Both the position numbers and the translations under genes were made by a program. 64,000 bases of DNA, from NCBI GenBank assembly GCA_011391085.1, contig JAABRD010000021.1, forward strand, positions 20,583 through 84,582, written 5' to 3'. Source of the DNA: Thiotrichaceae bacterium (GTDB taxonomy: Bacteria > Pseudomonadota > Gammaproteobacteria > Beggiatoales > Beggiatoaceae). Under the pieces are notes generated by a model, which worked only from the letters and a program-made list of their open reading frames with translations, was not told the DNA's origin and ran no database searches. Within the stretch, counting starts at the first letter, position 1. Every line of letters begins with the position of its first letter. Positions 27,829-37,134 of the stretch are shown piece by piece.

Positions 27829-28987
27829 GTCTTCTCGCTTTTCTCTTTTCTAAGAGGAAATTTTGATAACCTGATTTGGCGATAATAATTTGTTGCATTT
27901 GGGAACTGCCTTCAATAATCTCCATGATTTTGGCATCCCGCAGGTATCTTTGCACCGGGTAATCACTGCTACATCCATTGGCACCGTGAATTTGCACGGC
28001 ATCACTGGCAACTTGGTTAATCATTTGGGAAGCAAAATATTTGGCTATCGATGTTTCCATAATCAAGGAAGGGTCGCCTTTGTCTTTCAGATAAGCGGCA
28101 TGGTAACATAATAACCGGGCCGCTTTAATTTGAGTAATCATATTGGCTATCATCTGTTGAATCAGTTGATGGCCTTTCAAGAAACCGCCAAATTGTTTAC
28201 GTTCCCCCGTGTAATACAGGCAAGCATCTAGGCAGGCTTGACCGCCTCCGACACAACCCCAGCCGACGCAGTAACGGCCATGGTCAAGGGCGGCGCCGGC
28301 GACATGAGAGAAGCCGAAACCGATTTTGCCGACGAGATGGTCTTCGGGAATGCGGCAGTCTTTCATCAAGAGTTGCGCTAACATGGCGGACCGAAAACCT
28401 AACAAGCCGTTAATCGGTAGGGTGGAGAAGCCAGGACGGTCTCGTGTCACCAAAAATGCGGAGGGTTTGCCTTCACATTGGGCGAAAATGAGAAATAGGT
28501 TGGCGACTTGACCAAATGAAATCCATTTCTTTTCGCCATTTAAAACATAAGCATTGTCAACATGAGTCGCCGTGGTTTCAATACTTTTAGCGTCGCTACC
28601 GACGTTCGGTTCGGTCAAACCAAAACCGCCAATGACTTCGCCCGTGGCTAATTTGGGGAGCCATTGCGTTTTTTGGGCGGGCGTTCCCCATTTTAACAAG
28701 GCTTGACAAACCATGCCATGTACGGTGATTAAACTGAGTAAGGAGGCACTGCCGCCGCCGATTTCTTCGCAGAGGAGACCGAAGGTGAGGGCGTCCATGC
28801 CAGGTCCTCCGTATTCGGAGGGCACGATGGCGCCTAAGTAACCTTGGTTGGCCAGTTTCTGAATCACTTCGGAAGGAATGCGTTCATCCTGGTCCCATTG
28901 GTCCGCATACGGGGCCATTTCTTGGGTGACAAAGGCGCGGAATTGTTCTTGGTGCTGTTTTTGTTGAGAAGTGAGTTCGAGGTCCAT
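27806..28987 (-). CDS. Acyl-CoA dehydrogenase family oxidase (FkbI-like)
   Basis: A 393-residue flavin enzyme with the full acyl-CoA dehydrogenase fold. It shows FGLTEPNVGSDAKS in the substrate loop, NGEKKWISFGQVANLFL and the C-terminal QIHGANGCSSDYPVQRYLRD. In the FkbH-type cassettes such an enzyme acts on an ACP-bound intermediate derived from glycerate, continuing its oxidation towards a malonyl unit. The neighbouring ACP and dehydrogenase genes make this reading much more likely than fatty acid breakdown. The stop overlaps the start of the FkbH-type gene. Confidence 0.9.
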   Translation of the reverse strand: MDLELTSQQKQHQEQFRAFVTQEMAPYADQWDQDERIPSEVIQKLANQGYLGAIVPSEYGGPGMDALTFGLLCEEIGGGSASLLSLITVHGMVCQALLKWGTPAQKTQWLPKLATGEVIGGFGLTEPNVGSDAKSIETTATHVDNAYVLNGEKKWISFGQVANLFLIFAQCEGKPSAFLVTRDRPGFSTLPINGLLGFRSAMLAQLLMKDCRIPEDHLVGKIGFGFSHVAGAALDHGRYCVGWGCVGGGQACLDACLYYTGERKQFGGFLKGHQLIQQMIANMITQIKAARLLCYHAAYLKDKGDPSLIMETSIAKYFASQMINQVASDAVQIHGANGCSSDYPVQRYLRDAKIMEIIEGSSQMQQIIIAKSGYQNFLLEKRKARRHDDATQS

Positions 28988-28992
28988 GTTTT

Positions 28993-29024
<32 letters not shown>

Positions 29025-29027
29025 ATT

Positions 29028-29058
29028 GATTTGACAACTTTTGAAAAGTTGTCAAATC
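29028..29058. repeat. Palindrome between FkbI-like and ACP genes
   Basis: GATTTGACAACTTTT pairs with AAAAGTTGTCAAATC around a single base. A related palindrome at about 32374-32565 is interrupted by the element at 32396. Just before it is a tandem ATGGAAA repeat (28992-29022). Confidence 0.85.
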
Positions 29059-29061
29059 TCT

Positions 29062-29301
29062 TTACTTCATTTTTCGTTGAATGAACCCCACAATCGCATT
29101 GAGGGTCCTAAAGTTGTCGTAATCAAGGTCGTCATTTTCCACCTTGACACCAAATTCTTTTTCGACGAAGAGTACCAGTTGCATGGCAAACAGGGAGTTG
29201 ACTAATCCTGATGCAAACAGGTCGTCATCGTTTCCGACTTGGACACTAATAAATTGTGCCAGAAACGATTTCGTCTTCTCCAGAATGTCAGTTGTTGTCA
29301 T
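29062..29301 (-). CDS. Discrete acyl carrier protein of the extender-unit cassette
   Basis: A 79-residue stand-alone carrier protein. The phosphopantetheine Ser lies in ASGLVNSLFAMQLV, where the usual D before Ser is N, and an acidic helix precedes it. It resembles FkbJ/AsmE-type carriers that hold the glyceryl unit while it is oxidised to hydroxymalonyl. It is flanked by the FkbK-like gene upstream and the FkbI-like gene downstream, all on one strand with short gaps. It is distinct from the integrated ACPs of the synthases. Confidence 0.9.
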   Translation of the reverse strand: MTTTDILEKTKSFLAQFISVQVGNDDDLFASGLVNSLFAMQLVLFVEKEFGVKVENDDLDYDNFRTLNAIVGFIQRKMK

Positions 29302-29360
29302 CGTGTGTACCTTTATTTTATCGGCTTGACAGTTCCATAGAAACTAAGTTTCTTCAATTG

Positions 29361-30221
29361 TTAGCGCGTGGTTTGATAGGTGTAAAAACCTTGTCCACTC
29401 TTGCGGCCATGTAAGCCGGCATCCACCATCTTTTTTAACAGGGGACAAGGGCGATATTTGCTGTCATTGAAACTTTCATATAAGACTTCGATGGAATAGA
29501 GAATGGTATCTAATCCAATCAAGTCCGCGGTTTCCAACGGTCCCATTTTGTGACCAAAACAGTTCTTGAAAATGAGGTCCACATCTTGCGCCGTGGCCAC
29601 TTGGTCTTGGACGAGGAAGATGGCTTCATTCACCATCAACATGAGGACGCGGTTGGAAACGAAGCCAGGGGCGTCGTTGACGAGAATGCAATCTTTGCCC
29701 ATTTGGGCTAAGAATTTTTTCGCAATCTCAATCGTTTCCTCAGAAGTGTGGTAGCCACGAATAACTTCTACCGTCTTCTTCATGGGGACGGGATTCATGA
29801 AGTGCATCCCAATCACTTGCGCCGGGCGTTGAGTGGCAGAACCAATACGAGTGATCGAAATGGCAGACGTGTTCGCTGCAAACACACAACGGGGAGGACA
29901 GATGGCATCCATTTGAGAATAGATAGGTTTTTTAATCTCCCATTTTTCGATGACGTTCTCCACCACAAAATCGGCATCTTTAAATAACTGATAGTCCGTG
30001 GTGAAGGTGATTTTCTGTAAGGTATTGTCTAAGTTTTCGGCATTCTTTTTGTTAAAGAAACCTTGAAAACGAATATTGTTTCGAATTTCTTGTTTAGCAC
30101 GTTCTAAAATGCTATCCGAAATGTCGATCAGGATGACGCGGTGACCTGTTTGCGCTAAGTTTTGTGCTACCCCAACGCCCATGACGCCGGCCCCGATAAC
30201 ACCAATGATTTGAAGGTCCAT
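29361..30221 (-). CDS. 3-hydroxyacyl-CoA dehydrogenase family (FkbK-like)
   Basis: The 286-residue protein begins with the NAD-binding fold IGVIGAGVMGVGVAQNLA and shows FAANTSAISITRIG, then VIGMHFMNPVPMKKTVEVI, the family catalytic region with His. The length matches 3-hydroxybutyryl-CoA dehydrogenase. In FkbH-type cassettes this homologue acts with the acyl-CoA dehydrogenase-like enzyme on ACP-bound glycerate to form hydroxymalonyl. Its position as first gene of the four-gene set supports that. Alone, it could also be a fatty acid or butanoate enzyme. Confidence 0.9.
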   Translation of the reverse strand: MDLQIIGVIGAGVMGVGVAQNLAQTGHRVILIDISDSILERAKQEIRNNIRFQGFFNKKNAENLDNTLQKITFTTDYQLFKDADFVVENVIEKWEIKKPIYSQMDAICPPRCVFAANTSAISITRIGSATQRPAQVIGMHFMNPVPMKKTVEVIRGYHTSEETIEIAKKFLAQMGKDCILVNDAPGFVSNRVLMLMVNEAIFLVQDQVATAQDVDLIFKNCFGHKMGPLETADLIGLDTILYSIEVLYESFNDSKYRPCPLLKKMVDAGLHGRKSGQGFYTYQTTR

Positions 30222-30248
30222 AATTTCTCTCTCAAATAATTAAGAAGT

Positions 30249-30490
30249 TGGAGTACGGAATTAATTCCGTTAAGTTGGAGTACGGAATTCATTCCGTTAA
30301 GTTGGAGTACGGAATTAATTCCGTTAAGTTGGAGTACGGAATTAATTCCGTTAAGTTGGAGTACAGAATTAATTCCGTTAAGTTGGAGTACGGAATTCAT
30401 TCCGTTAAGTTGGAGTACGGAATTAATTCCGTTAAGTTGGAGTACGGAATTCATTCCGTTAAGTTGGAGTACGGAATTCATTCCGTACTT
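30249..30490. repeat. Nine-copy tandem array of family A
   Basis: A 27-bp unit, GTTGGAGTACGGAATTAATT followed by CCGTTAA, repeats nine times with no spacers. The inner bases alternate between AATTAATT and AATTCATT. Because 27 is a multiple of three, both strands stay open and read as repeated peptides (such as GINSVLQLN), which I do not consider genes. The array sits between the FkbK-like start and the preceding gene's stop. Confidence 0.93.
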
Positions 30491-30513
30491 CCTCATGGTT
30501 TCCCCAGCCGGCG

Positions 30514-31755
30514 TTATTCCTTCACCTCTACCGCACTTTTCACCCTAAACAGCAACGGTTCCTTCTCGTCTGGAACATGGTGGAGGAGGATATTGAGGAA
30601 CATATCCCCAAACGGCGTCTTGTAGGTGGCACAGGGAATCTGAGTCGTTAAGTCACCATCGATGATGGTAGCGGCGGATTTCCCTAACTCTTCACAACTC
30701 TTCTTGGGTGTGTGATTGGGCAAGATTCCAGTCAGCCAGTGCATGACGTTTAAGAGGAATTGCACATTGTGGGGCGCCTCGGAATTGTTCATACCCATCT
30801 TGAAGATGTTGGGTTCATTGCCAGCCAATTGGGCCGTCAACATCCCGGCCTCTCCCATCATCACCATGCGGCCTTTGCCGAAGTTTAAGGTCGCACCTTG
30901 CAACATCCCCTCGGCATAAGTGCTTGGGACTCCCAATACCTTGGGGTTAGTCTTGGATGGCCAGGTGTTGAAGTTTTGGTCGATGGGGAGAACTTGTTTA
31001 GCACCTTCCCCTAATACCATCAAGGGACGAATTTGAGTACCGGGTTTGGTCAAAAATGCTTCGCCGGTAAAGGACGTGACAAACTCAATTTTTTCAGAAG
31101 CGTCACGACCTTCGATGATGGGATGATTTTGGAGGTAACCATCTCCCGCTGGCACCGTGCTATCTTCGCGCCAAAACTTGATGAGGTTAGCATCGGGGGC
31201 CATTGGGTTTTGGAAAAAAGTATTCCGTACCGCATAGCCATTGCCCAGGATAAACCCAAACCGCAACGCCAGTTCCTCGGCGGCCCCTCCGAAGGGCAGA
31301 TGGTCTGCGACTAACAGAAGGGAACCGCCCTCACTGACCCAATTCACCACGGCATCGATTTCATCTGTCGTGAAAGCAGAGGGGGTGGGGAGTACCCACT
31401 TTTCCATACCACCGCTGTTTGCTTCATTGATGGGGTTAGAAATGACTAAGACACCCACATCTTTGAGGACCTCTAAAGACAACTTTTCCTTCAGTCCCTC
31501 AACCAGATAACCATCTTTACGAAGCACTTTGGTGAAAGGCTGGAAGCGGCCATCCACGGTATGCCAATTGTAATGGGCTTCGTCAATCACCACACGCAGA
31601 CCGGTTCCTTCTGGATAGGCTGGATTGGCAATGGGGGGATCGAAGTTTGGATCACCCAATTGGTCATGTTCTTGGGCATTCACCCAGGGCGACTGGATCA
31701 CAAGTACGCTGGATAGCAAAGTCACAGCAACGGAGTTTAATATTCTCGTTCTCAT
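30514..31755 (-). CDS. Secreted DUF4350-like protein
   Basis: A 413-residue protein with a clear signal peptide (ILNSVAVTLLSSVLVIQ, cleavage expected after VNA). The mature part reads VVIDEAHYNWHTVDGRF near its start, then GVLVISNPINE and the GGSLLLVADHLPFGGA segment. These recall the DUF4350 / class I glutamine amidotransferase-like fold, but no catalytic triad is evident. A ribosome site AAGGAGAA precedes the ATG at 31755. It lies within the cluster on the same strand, between the PKS and the extender-unit genes. It may be a passenger. Function unknown. Confidence 0.6.
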   Translation of the reverse strand: MRTRILNSVAVTLLSSVLVIQSPWVNAQEHDQLGDPNFDPPIANPAYPEGTGLRVVIDEAHYNWHTVDGRFQPFTKVLRKDGYLVEGLKEKLSLEVLKDVGVLVISNPINEANSGGMEKWVLPTPSAFTTDEIDAVVNWVSEGGSLLLVADHLPFGGAAEELALRFGFILGNGYAVRNTFFQNPMAPDANLIKFWREDSTVPAGDGYLQNHPIIEGRDASEKIEFVTSFTGEAFLTKPGTQIRPLMVLGEGAKQVLPIDQNFNTWPSKTNPKVLGVPSTYAEGMLQGATLNFGKGRMVMMGEAGMLTAQLAGNEPNIFKMGMNNSEAPHNVQFLLNVMHWLTGILPNHTPKKSCEELGKSAATIIDGDLTTQIPCATYKTPFGDMFLNILLHHVPDEKEPLLFRVKSAVEVKE

Positions 31756-32053
31756 AGGTGGTTCTCCTTAATATTTTTATGTTCCTCCCAACGGAGGGTT
31801 ATGTTGATTTTTTATACACGAAGACCTCAAAGGTCTAGGTGTGAACGTCTTCTACAAACGGAAAAAGTCTATCAATATTTAATAACGTTTGTCAACTCTC
31901 TTTCAAAAATGATTTTACCCTACCCAAACACCACAGTCTTTAGTCAACCAAATTAAATCCGTCAAGAACGTGAATAGTCATCGAAATAGTAAAAAAGAAA
32001 CTGAGTTTTTCAAAGAAAAACCCAGTAATGCCATGAAAACTAGACCCACTATA

Positions 32054-32191
32054 GGTAGTGATGCAATCTGGGTGAAATATCGCGCGGTTTCGCGTCGGTC
32101 TGGAACTCTGATTGAGATGATTAAATGAGGACTCTGAAAGGAGGCTTGACTAATCAGAGTTCAGACAAAGAACCCACACTGCCTCACTACC
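32054..32191. mobile_element. Miniature inverted-repeat element with 8-bp target duplication
   Basis: A 138-bp element begins GGTAGTGATGCAATCTGGGT and ends with the diverged complement ACCCACACTGCCTCACTACC. The 8 bases CCACTATA occur directly before it (32046-32053) and directly after it (32192-32199), a clean target site duplication. It encodes nothing. The element at 52394 has the same ends. Confidence 0.85.
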
Positions 32192-32395
32192 CCACTATAT
32201 TCTGTATTTTAACTAGGATTTATAGTTGTCTATAAAGTTAGAAACAACATGCACGTTCCATTTGGTACAATGCGTTCTCTAATGTAAGGACAAAATGATA
32301 AAAAGTCGAGGGGCGTCAATTACCCATTCTGGTGGGTAATTTACTCAGTAATTTTTTTGAGTGTTTTTAGTGAGATTTGACAACTTTTAGAAAGT

Positions 32396-32556
32396 TATAG
32401 TGATATTCATCTACTTTTGTACCTTCTCGGTTTCCCTGTAGGGTGGATTAAGCGAAGCGTATCCACTAAATTCTATAACCCGTGGTGGATACGCTTTGCT
32501 TAATCCACCCTACATTTTAAATCAAAATGGTACAAAGGTGAATGAATATTACTATA
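32396..32556. mobile_element. Miniature inverted-repeat element, TATAGT ends (second copy)
   Basis: It starts TATAGTGATATTCATCTACT and ends GAATGAATATTACTATA, with inner GTACC and GGTAC, as in the element at 19348. The core is a different palindrome, GTAGGGTGGATTAAGCGAAG and its complement. It lies within a GATTTGACAACTTTT palindrome whose other half resumes after it. Confidence 0.8.
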
Positions 32557-32579
32557 TCAAGTCACTTTACGCAAGGGGT

Positions 32580-32614
32580 GGTGAGAAACTAAGTTTCTTC
32601 CAGAAACTTAGTTT
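32580..32614. repeat. Family C palindrome
   Basis: GAAACTAAGTTTCTTCCAGA with its complement forms a hairpin downstream of the PKS stop. The rest of the 929-base gap from 31756 to 32684 holds only the two miniature elements and AT-rich sequence. Confidence 0.8.
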
Positions 32615-32684
32615 CTGTGTGTTGCGTAAGGTAAGTTATCAAATCTCAAACATTCCGACAGATTTGACAACTTTGTGAAAGTGG

Positions 32685-35600
32685 TTAACTTTCAAACATT
32701 TCTATGTTCACCCCATTCAACCAAAGTTTGCCCAAAACCGTCAACAAAAACGCCTCATCTGCCTGTTTGTCATACATGCTACGCAACGACGGCAAGACCA
32801 CGCTTCCCTCACTTTGGGCAAACGCCGGATGTTGTAACACAAAACTCCCTAAACTTTGTCCTGGCCCCACTTCCAACAAAATCTGATTGGGCGTTTGTAA
32901 CAGTTCTGTCACACCGTCGGCAAACCGTACCGTTTGATAAGTATGTTGCGCCCAATAATGCGGATCCATGGCTTGACTCTCCGTAATCCAAGTTCCCGTC
33001 ACATTGGAGAGATATGGAATCTGAGGTGGTTGGAGAACGAACTGACTGATGACCTGAGTCAGCGGTTCTCGCAAGGAGACCAACATCTTGGAATGAAACG
33101 CCTGAGTCGTTTGAATGCGTCGACATAGCACTTCTTGCTGTTGCAATTGTTGTTCTAACTGCGCAATAGCTGAAGGGGGACCCCCTACTACGCATTGCGA
33201 AGGTGTACTGATGATGGCAATCGACAACTCTTCTCCCAACAGGGGGAGGATTTTGGTTTCCGGCCACGGCACGGCTAACATAGTCCCGGCGGGCATCTCT
33301 TGGATCAATTTCGCCCGTTGGGTGACTAGTAGCAAACTGTCTTGCAAATTCATCACTCCAGACAAACAAGCGGCTACATATTCACCAATGCTGTAACCAA
33401 TCATGGCTTGTGGTTGGATTCCCCAGTGCATCCATAATTTGGCCAAAGCGTATTCTATCATAAACACGGCCGGTTGCGAGAAAATCGTGCGATTCAAAGT
33501 TTGCGTCGCCTCGTCAGCAGGACCGCGGTTAAACATCTTCTTAAAATCAAACCGTGGTGTCTTCCCACTCTCCGCCGGTTCCGCCGTGTTAGGATAGAGG
33601 ATGTTGCGCAAATCTTGACCTAGCAATGGTAACAAAATGTCGCAACATTCATCCACCTGTTGTTGAAAATAGGCATCGGTCTGATAGAGACCTTTCGCCA
33701 AGTTAACATAGTGGTCCCCTACGCCGGGGAACATGAAACGAATTGGCCGGTGCCGAGAATCACAAATGGTAGTCATCACCCGTTTTGGATCTAACGTTTG
33801 CAGAGATTGAATCGCCTCCTCAGTGTTCTGACATACCAAGGCGCGACGCTGAGGAAACACTTGACGTTCTCGCAACTGTCGGGCAACGTCTGCTAAATCA
33901 ACCGCTGGTTGTTGCAGTTGTTCAATCAGTTGGGTGGTGACAATTTCTAACTCCGGTGCTGACGAAGCCGAGAGGAGGAGTAACTTACTAGCGGATAGCG
34001 GATAGTGGATAGTGGATAGTGGGGGAGAGGCTTCCGCTGTCTTCTCCTCTGGAACTATTGTATTTTTTGTTATAGCGTCCTTTTCAGAAGAGATGAGGGG
34101 CGTTTCCACCGGTGTGATAACCTCTTTCGGTTCCGCAGGAGGTGTGGGTGACACCGTGGTTTTGGGGATGTCATTTTGCGGTGGAATATCAAGGAGTGGT
34201 TGCGGTTTAGACAGAGTCACTCCCCCACGTTTTTGCAAAAAGGCCAATTGTTGAGACACCACTTGAGAGACCGCCTCGGAAGCAGCTTGCAATTGTTGAC
34301 TCATCAGGCGGGCCAGAGGAGGTGTAACGGGCGAGTTTAGCTTTCCTAAACCTTGAAGGTTTAGGAAAACTGGGGAAGTGTCTAGCTTTGGAATCGTCGG
34401 TGGAGTGGATGTCGCCGCAGGCGCCACCGGTTCTGATTTGACTTCCAAAGGAGTCGGGGTCGCTTCAGACGTGGAAATTGCTGGAATCTCCAAACTCGTT
34501 TTGGGTTCCCCAACTTGCAACTCCTCCTTAGAAATCCAATACCGTTGCCGTTGAAACGGATAAGTTGGCAAAGGCACCCGCTGTCTGGAATAGTTTTTAT
34601 CGAAGGCCAACCAATCAATATTAGCCCCTTGCACATACAAACTTGCCAAACTCTTTAACAATCCTTGCCAATCCGATGTTTCCTTGGTCAAACCAGATAA
34701 CCACAGCACCTCTTGCACGGGTGAAACAGCAGAGGAACCCAGTTCTAAGAAACAATTATAACCTTTCTCAAGCAACGTAGTGAGAGGTTGCGAAGAACTG
34801 ACAAATAGTAGCTTTGCGGAGGAACGATTCGCAGGTAAGGGAAGACCCTGAGTGACCCCTTGCAGTCCTTGTTCTAACGTGATGATACCTGCGACACACG
34901 CCGCTACATACTCACCCACACCGTGCCCAAACACCGCCGTCGGTTTGATTCCCCAGGCTTGCCATAACTCCGCCAACGCATATTCAATCACAAAGGTTGC
35001 CACGGGTGACAATTCTTCAGTAGCAGACCAAAAATTCAATCTGGAGTGCGGAATTAATTCCGTACTCAATCTGGAGTGCGGAATTAATTCCGTACTCCGC
35101 GTTAATGAGTTATCCATAGCCGGGCGTAACAATTCCTGACAACGTTCCACCGTCTGCCGAAAACTCGGTTGCGTTTCATACAATTGTTGCCCCATTCCGG
35201 GATACCCATTTCCACTAAACACAAAAGCCGTCTTCAATGGTTTTCTATTCGTCAGACCTGACAGGTTTAAAAAAACTGTCAGGTCTTTCGTAACCTCTTT
35301 AGTTTCCACCAAAGCCGTCAATTGATGTTGCAACTGTTCATCAGAATCCACCACCGCGGCAAACCGATAGTTAAAATGAGAACGCCCGGCATTCGCGGTG
35401 AAACAAATATCTGCCAATTCTGCCTTGGTTGGCGATTGCAAATACGTTTGATAAGATTTGGCTAATTCTCGCAACGCTGACTCACTCTTAGCAGACAATG
35501 TGAACAGGTTCTGAGGACGTTCCACACTCTTTTCCACAGGGACTGGTAGAGGTGCTTCTGCTAACAAAACATGCGCATTTGTACCTCCCAATCCAAACGA

Positions 35601-36926
35601 ACTGACACCTGCTAGACGACGTTGCTTATTACGTGGCCAAGGAAGCACTTCTAAAGGTATTTTGGTAGGCAACCGGTCCCAACTGATATGTGGATTGGGG
35701 GTCTTAAAATGCAAATTAGGCGGAATTTCTTCATGTTGCATCGCCAATACCGTTTTGATGACCCCTGCCATTCCTGCCGCGGCATTTAAATGACCAATAT
35801 TCGTCTTGACGGCGCCCAAAATCAATGGTTGGTCAGCAGGACGTTTGCCAAATACCGAAGCCAGTGCCCCTATTTCAATCGGGTCACCTAACGAGGTGCC
35901 GGTACCGTGGGTTTCCACATAACTCACCTCTTCTGGATTGACCTTGGCCCTGGTTATCACCTGCCGAATCAGATTTTCTTGGGCTTGTTCATTGGGCACG
36001 GTCAGACCACTGCTTTGCCCATCATGATTGACGCCAGCAGACAAAATTAAACCATGAATATGATCTCGTTGGGCCTGCGCTTCTGACAGCCGTTTCAGAA
36101 TCAGAACGCCACACCCTTCCCCTAAAACAAAACCATCTGCCGAGGCATCGAACGTTTTGCAGTGTCCAGACGGTGAAAACGATTGACTTTTGGCCAAAGA
36201 AACGTGAAATTCGGGGGAGAGAGTCAATTGTGCCCCGCCCACGATTGCCATATTGCATTCTTGCGTCCGCAAACTTTGACAAGCCAAATGAAGGGCCACC
36301 AGGGAGGAGGAACAAGCGGTATCAACGGCTAAACTAGGTCCCTGAATACCCAAAAAATAAGACAAACGTCCACATGCGAAGGAGAAACCATTGCCCGTGA
36401 TTGTATAGGTATCGAGTTTCTCTGGATTGCCACCCACTTGCCAGTAGCCATAGTTACCAAACGTAATGCCCAAAAACATCCCCGTTGGCTTTCCAACTAA
36501 CTGGGCCGGTGACTGACCGGCATTTTCCAACGCTTCCCAACTCACTTCCAATAATAAACGATGTTGCGGATCCAGTTTAGTGGCTTCGCGTGGTGAAATG
36601 CCAAAAAAATGGGCATCAAATTGGTCAATGTTGGTTAAGAACCCGCCAGTTCGCATATTGATTTTGCCAGGGACATTTGGATTGGGATCATAGTAAGCCA
36701 ACGAGTCCCACCGTTCAGGCGGAACTTCTATCACGGCATCGCGACCTTCTCGTAACAGTTCCCAAAACGCTTCGGGATGATTGGCGTTGGTGGGGAAGCG
36801 ACAAGCCATCCCAATAATCGCAATCGGTTCATTCTGGGCGCGTTCTAGCGCATCCAATTTAGCACGCATTTCTTTTAAAGCATACGCGGCTTTTTGTAGA
36901 GGAGATAATTGTTCGGTTCGTTCCAT
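32685..36926 (-). CDS. Type I polyketide synthase: KS-AT(inactive)-AT, no ACP
   Basis: This protein has 1413 residues. The N-terminal helix (LSPLQKAAYALKEMRAKLDA) is the usual docking helix before KS. KS (about 35-460) has the active Cys in DTACSSSLVALH (about 203) and VETHGTGT and KTNIGHLNAA. A first AT-like segment (about 565-770) lacks the nucleophile: GHGVGEY in place of GHSxGEY, and its second half is deleted. After a linker a second, complete AT (about 1065-1395) has GYSIGEY (about 1180) and QAFHSKM. The protein ends without ACP; the matching ACP starts the synthetase at 25185. It should extend an acyl starter made elsewhere by one unit, possibly hydroxymalonyl. Several palindromic insertions lie in the linkers. 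Confidence 0.93.
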   Translation of the reverse strand: MERTEQLSPLQKAAYALKEMRAKLDALERAQNEPIAIIGMACRFPTNANHPEAFWELLREGRDAVIEVPPERWDSLAYYDPNPNVPGKINMRTGGFLTNIDQFDAHFFGISPREATKLDPQHRLLLEVSWEALENAGQSPAQLVGKPTGMFLGITFGNYGYWQVGGNPEKLDTYTITGNGFSFACGRLSYFLGIQGPSLAVDTACSSSLVALHLACQSLRTQECNMAIVGGAQLTLSPEFHVSLAKSQSFSPSGHCKTFDASADGFVLGEGCGVLILKRLSEAQAQRDHIHGLILSAGVNHDGQSSGLTVPNEQAQENLIRQVITRAKVNPEEVSYVETHGTGTSLGDPIEIGALASVFGKRPADQPLILGAVKTNIGHLNAAAGMAGVIKTVLAMQHEEIPPNLHFKTPNPHISWDRLPTKIPLEVLPWPRNKQRRLAGVSSFGLGGTNAHVLLAEAPLPVPVEKSVERPQNLFTLSAKSESALRELAKSYQTYLQSPTKAELADICFTANAGRSHFNYRFAAVVDSDEQLQHQLTALVETKEVTKDLTVFLNLSGLTNRKPLKTAFVFSGNGYPGMGQQLYETQPSFRQTVERCQELLRPAMDNSLTRSTELIPHSRLSTELIPHSRLNFWSATEELSPVATFVIEYALAELWQAWGIKPTAVFGHGVGEYVAACVAGIITLEQGLQGVTQGLPLPANRSSAKLLFVSSSQPLTTLLEKGYNCFLELGSSAVSPVQEVLWLSGLTKETSDWQGLLKSLASLYVQGANIDWLAFDKNYSRQRVPLPTYPFQRQRYWISKEELQVGEPKTSLEIPAISTSEATPTPLEVKSEPVAPAATSTPPTIPKLDTSPVFLNLQGLGKLNSPVTPPLARLMSQQLQAASEAVSQVVSQQLAFLQKRGGVTLSKPQPLLDIPPQNDIPKTTVSPTPPAEPKEVITPVETPLISSEKDAITKNTIVPEEKTAEASPPLSTIHYPLSASKLLLLSASSAPELEIVTTQLIEQLQQPAVDLADVARQLRERQVFPQRRALVCQNTEEAIQSLQTLDPKRVMTTICDSRHRPIRFMFPGVGDHYVNLAKGLYQTDAYFQQQVDECCDILLPLLGQDLRNILYPNTAEPAESGKTPRFDFKKMFNRGPADEATQTLNRTIFSQPAVFMIEYALAKLWMHWGIQPQAMIGYSIGEYVAACLSGVMNLQDSLLLVTQRAKLIQEMPAGTMLAVPWPETKILPLLGEELSIAIISTPSQCVVGGPPSAIAQLEQQLQQQEVLCRRIQTTQAFHSKMLVSLREPLTQVISQFVLQPPQIPYLSNVTGTWITESQAMDPHYWAQHTYQTVRFADGVTELLQTPNQILLEVGPGQSLGSFVLQHPAFAQSEGSVVLPSLRSMYDKQADEAFLLTVLGKLWLNGVNIEMFES
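33990..34022. repeat. In-gene heptamer tandem repeat
   Basis: GGATAGT-type units repeat in frame in the linker between the two AT domains and encode a Ser/Pro/Leu stretch (PPLSTIHYPLSAS). Confidence 0.8.
34338..34371. repeat. Family E palindrome inside the KS-AT gene
   Basis: TAGCTTTCCTAAACCTTGAA with its complement is read in frame as VFLNLQGLGKLN. The same peptide type, AFLSLEGLGKL, arises from family E in the other PKS gene. Confidence 0.85.
35042..35098. repeat. Two family A palindromes inside the KS-AT gene
   Basis: GGAGTGCGGAATTAATTCCG followed by TACTC occurs twice in tandem within the inactive AT. They encode the duplicated peptide STELIPHSRL in frame. Confidence 0.9.
35254..35286. 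repeat. Family D palindrome inside the KS-AT gene
   Basis: AGACCTGACAGGTTTAAAAA with its complement is read in frame as TVFLNLSGL, before the inactive AT. It matches the two family D copies in the PKS gene at 14606-14699. Confidence 0.85.
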
Positions 36927-36954
36927 AGTTTAATGGATAATGGATAATAGGGTC

Positions 36955-37085
36955 TGGATTAGAGGTAGCAACCGCAAGCCTTCAACCAGTGGCAACCGCG
37001 GGACTAGAGGCTTCAGCCGGTGGGAGTTAGCACGTTTTCAGGTAAGGAGTGAACCCACCACCGGCTGAAGCCTCTAGTCCCGCGG
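36955..37085. repeat. Family B' palindrome upstream of the first PKS gene
   Basis: GGACTAGAGGCTTCAGCCGG and its complement bracket a spacer at about 37003-37082. A half copy precedes it. A TGGATAA tandem lies next to the PKS start. No consensus promoter for the cluster stands out in this gap. Confidence 0.8.
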
Positions 37086-37134
37086 TACCTTTTTGGGATA
37101 AGTTCAAAGAGTTGGACTCCCATATTCTAACATT

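Noticed and set aside
30167..30625. Open frames on both strands through the 27-bp array, encoding repeated GINSVLQLN and KLEYGINSV peptides
   Set aside because: The unit length is a multiple of three, so every frame without a stop stays open. There is no ribosome site or independent gene signal, and the peptides change with strand.
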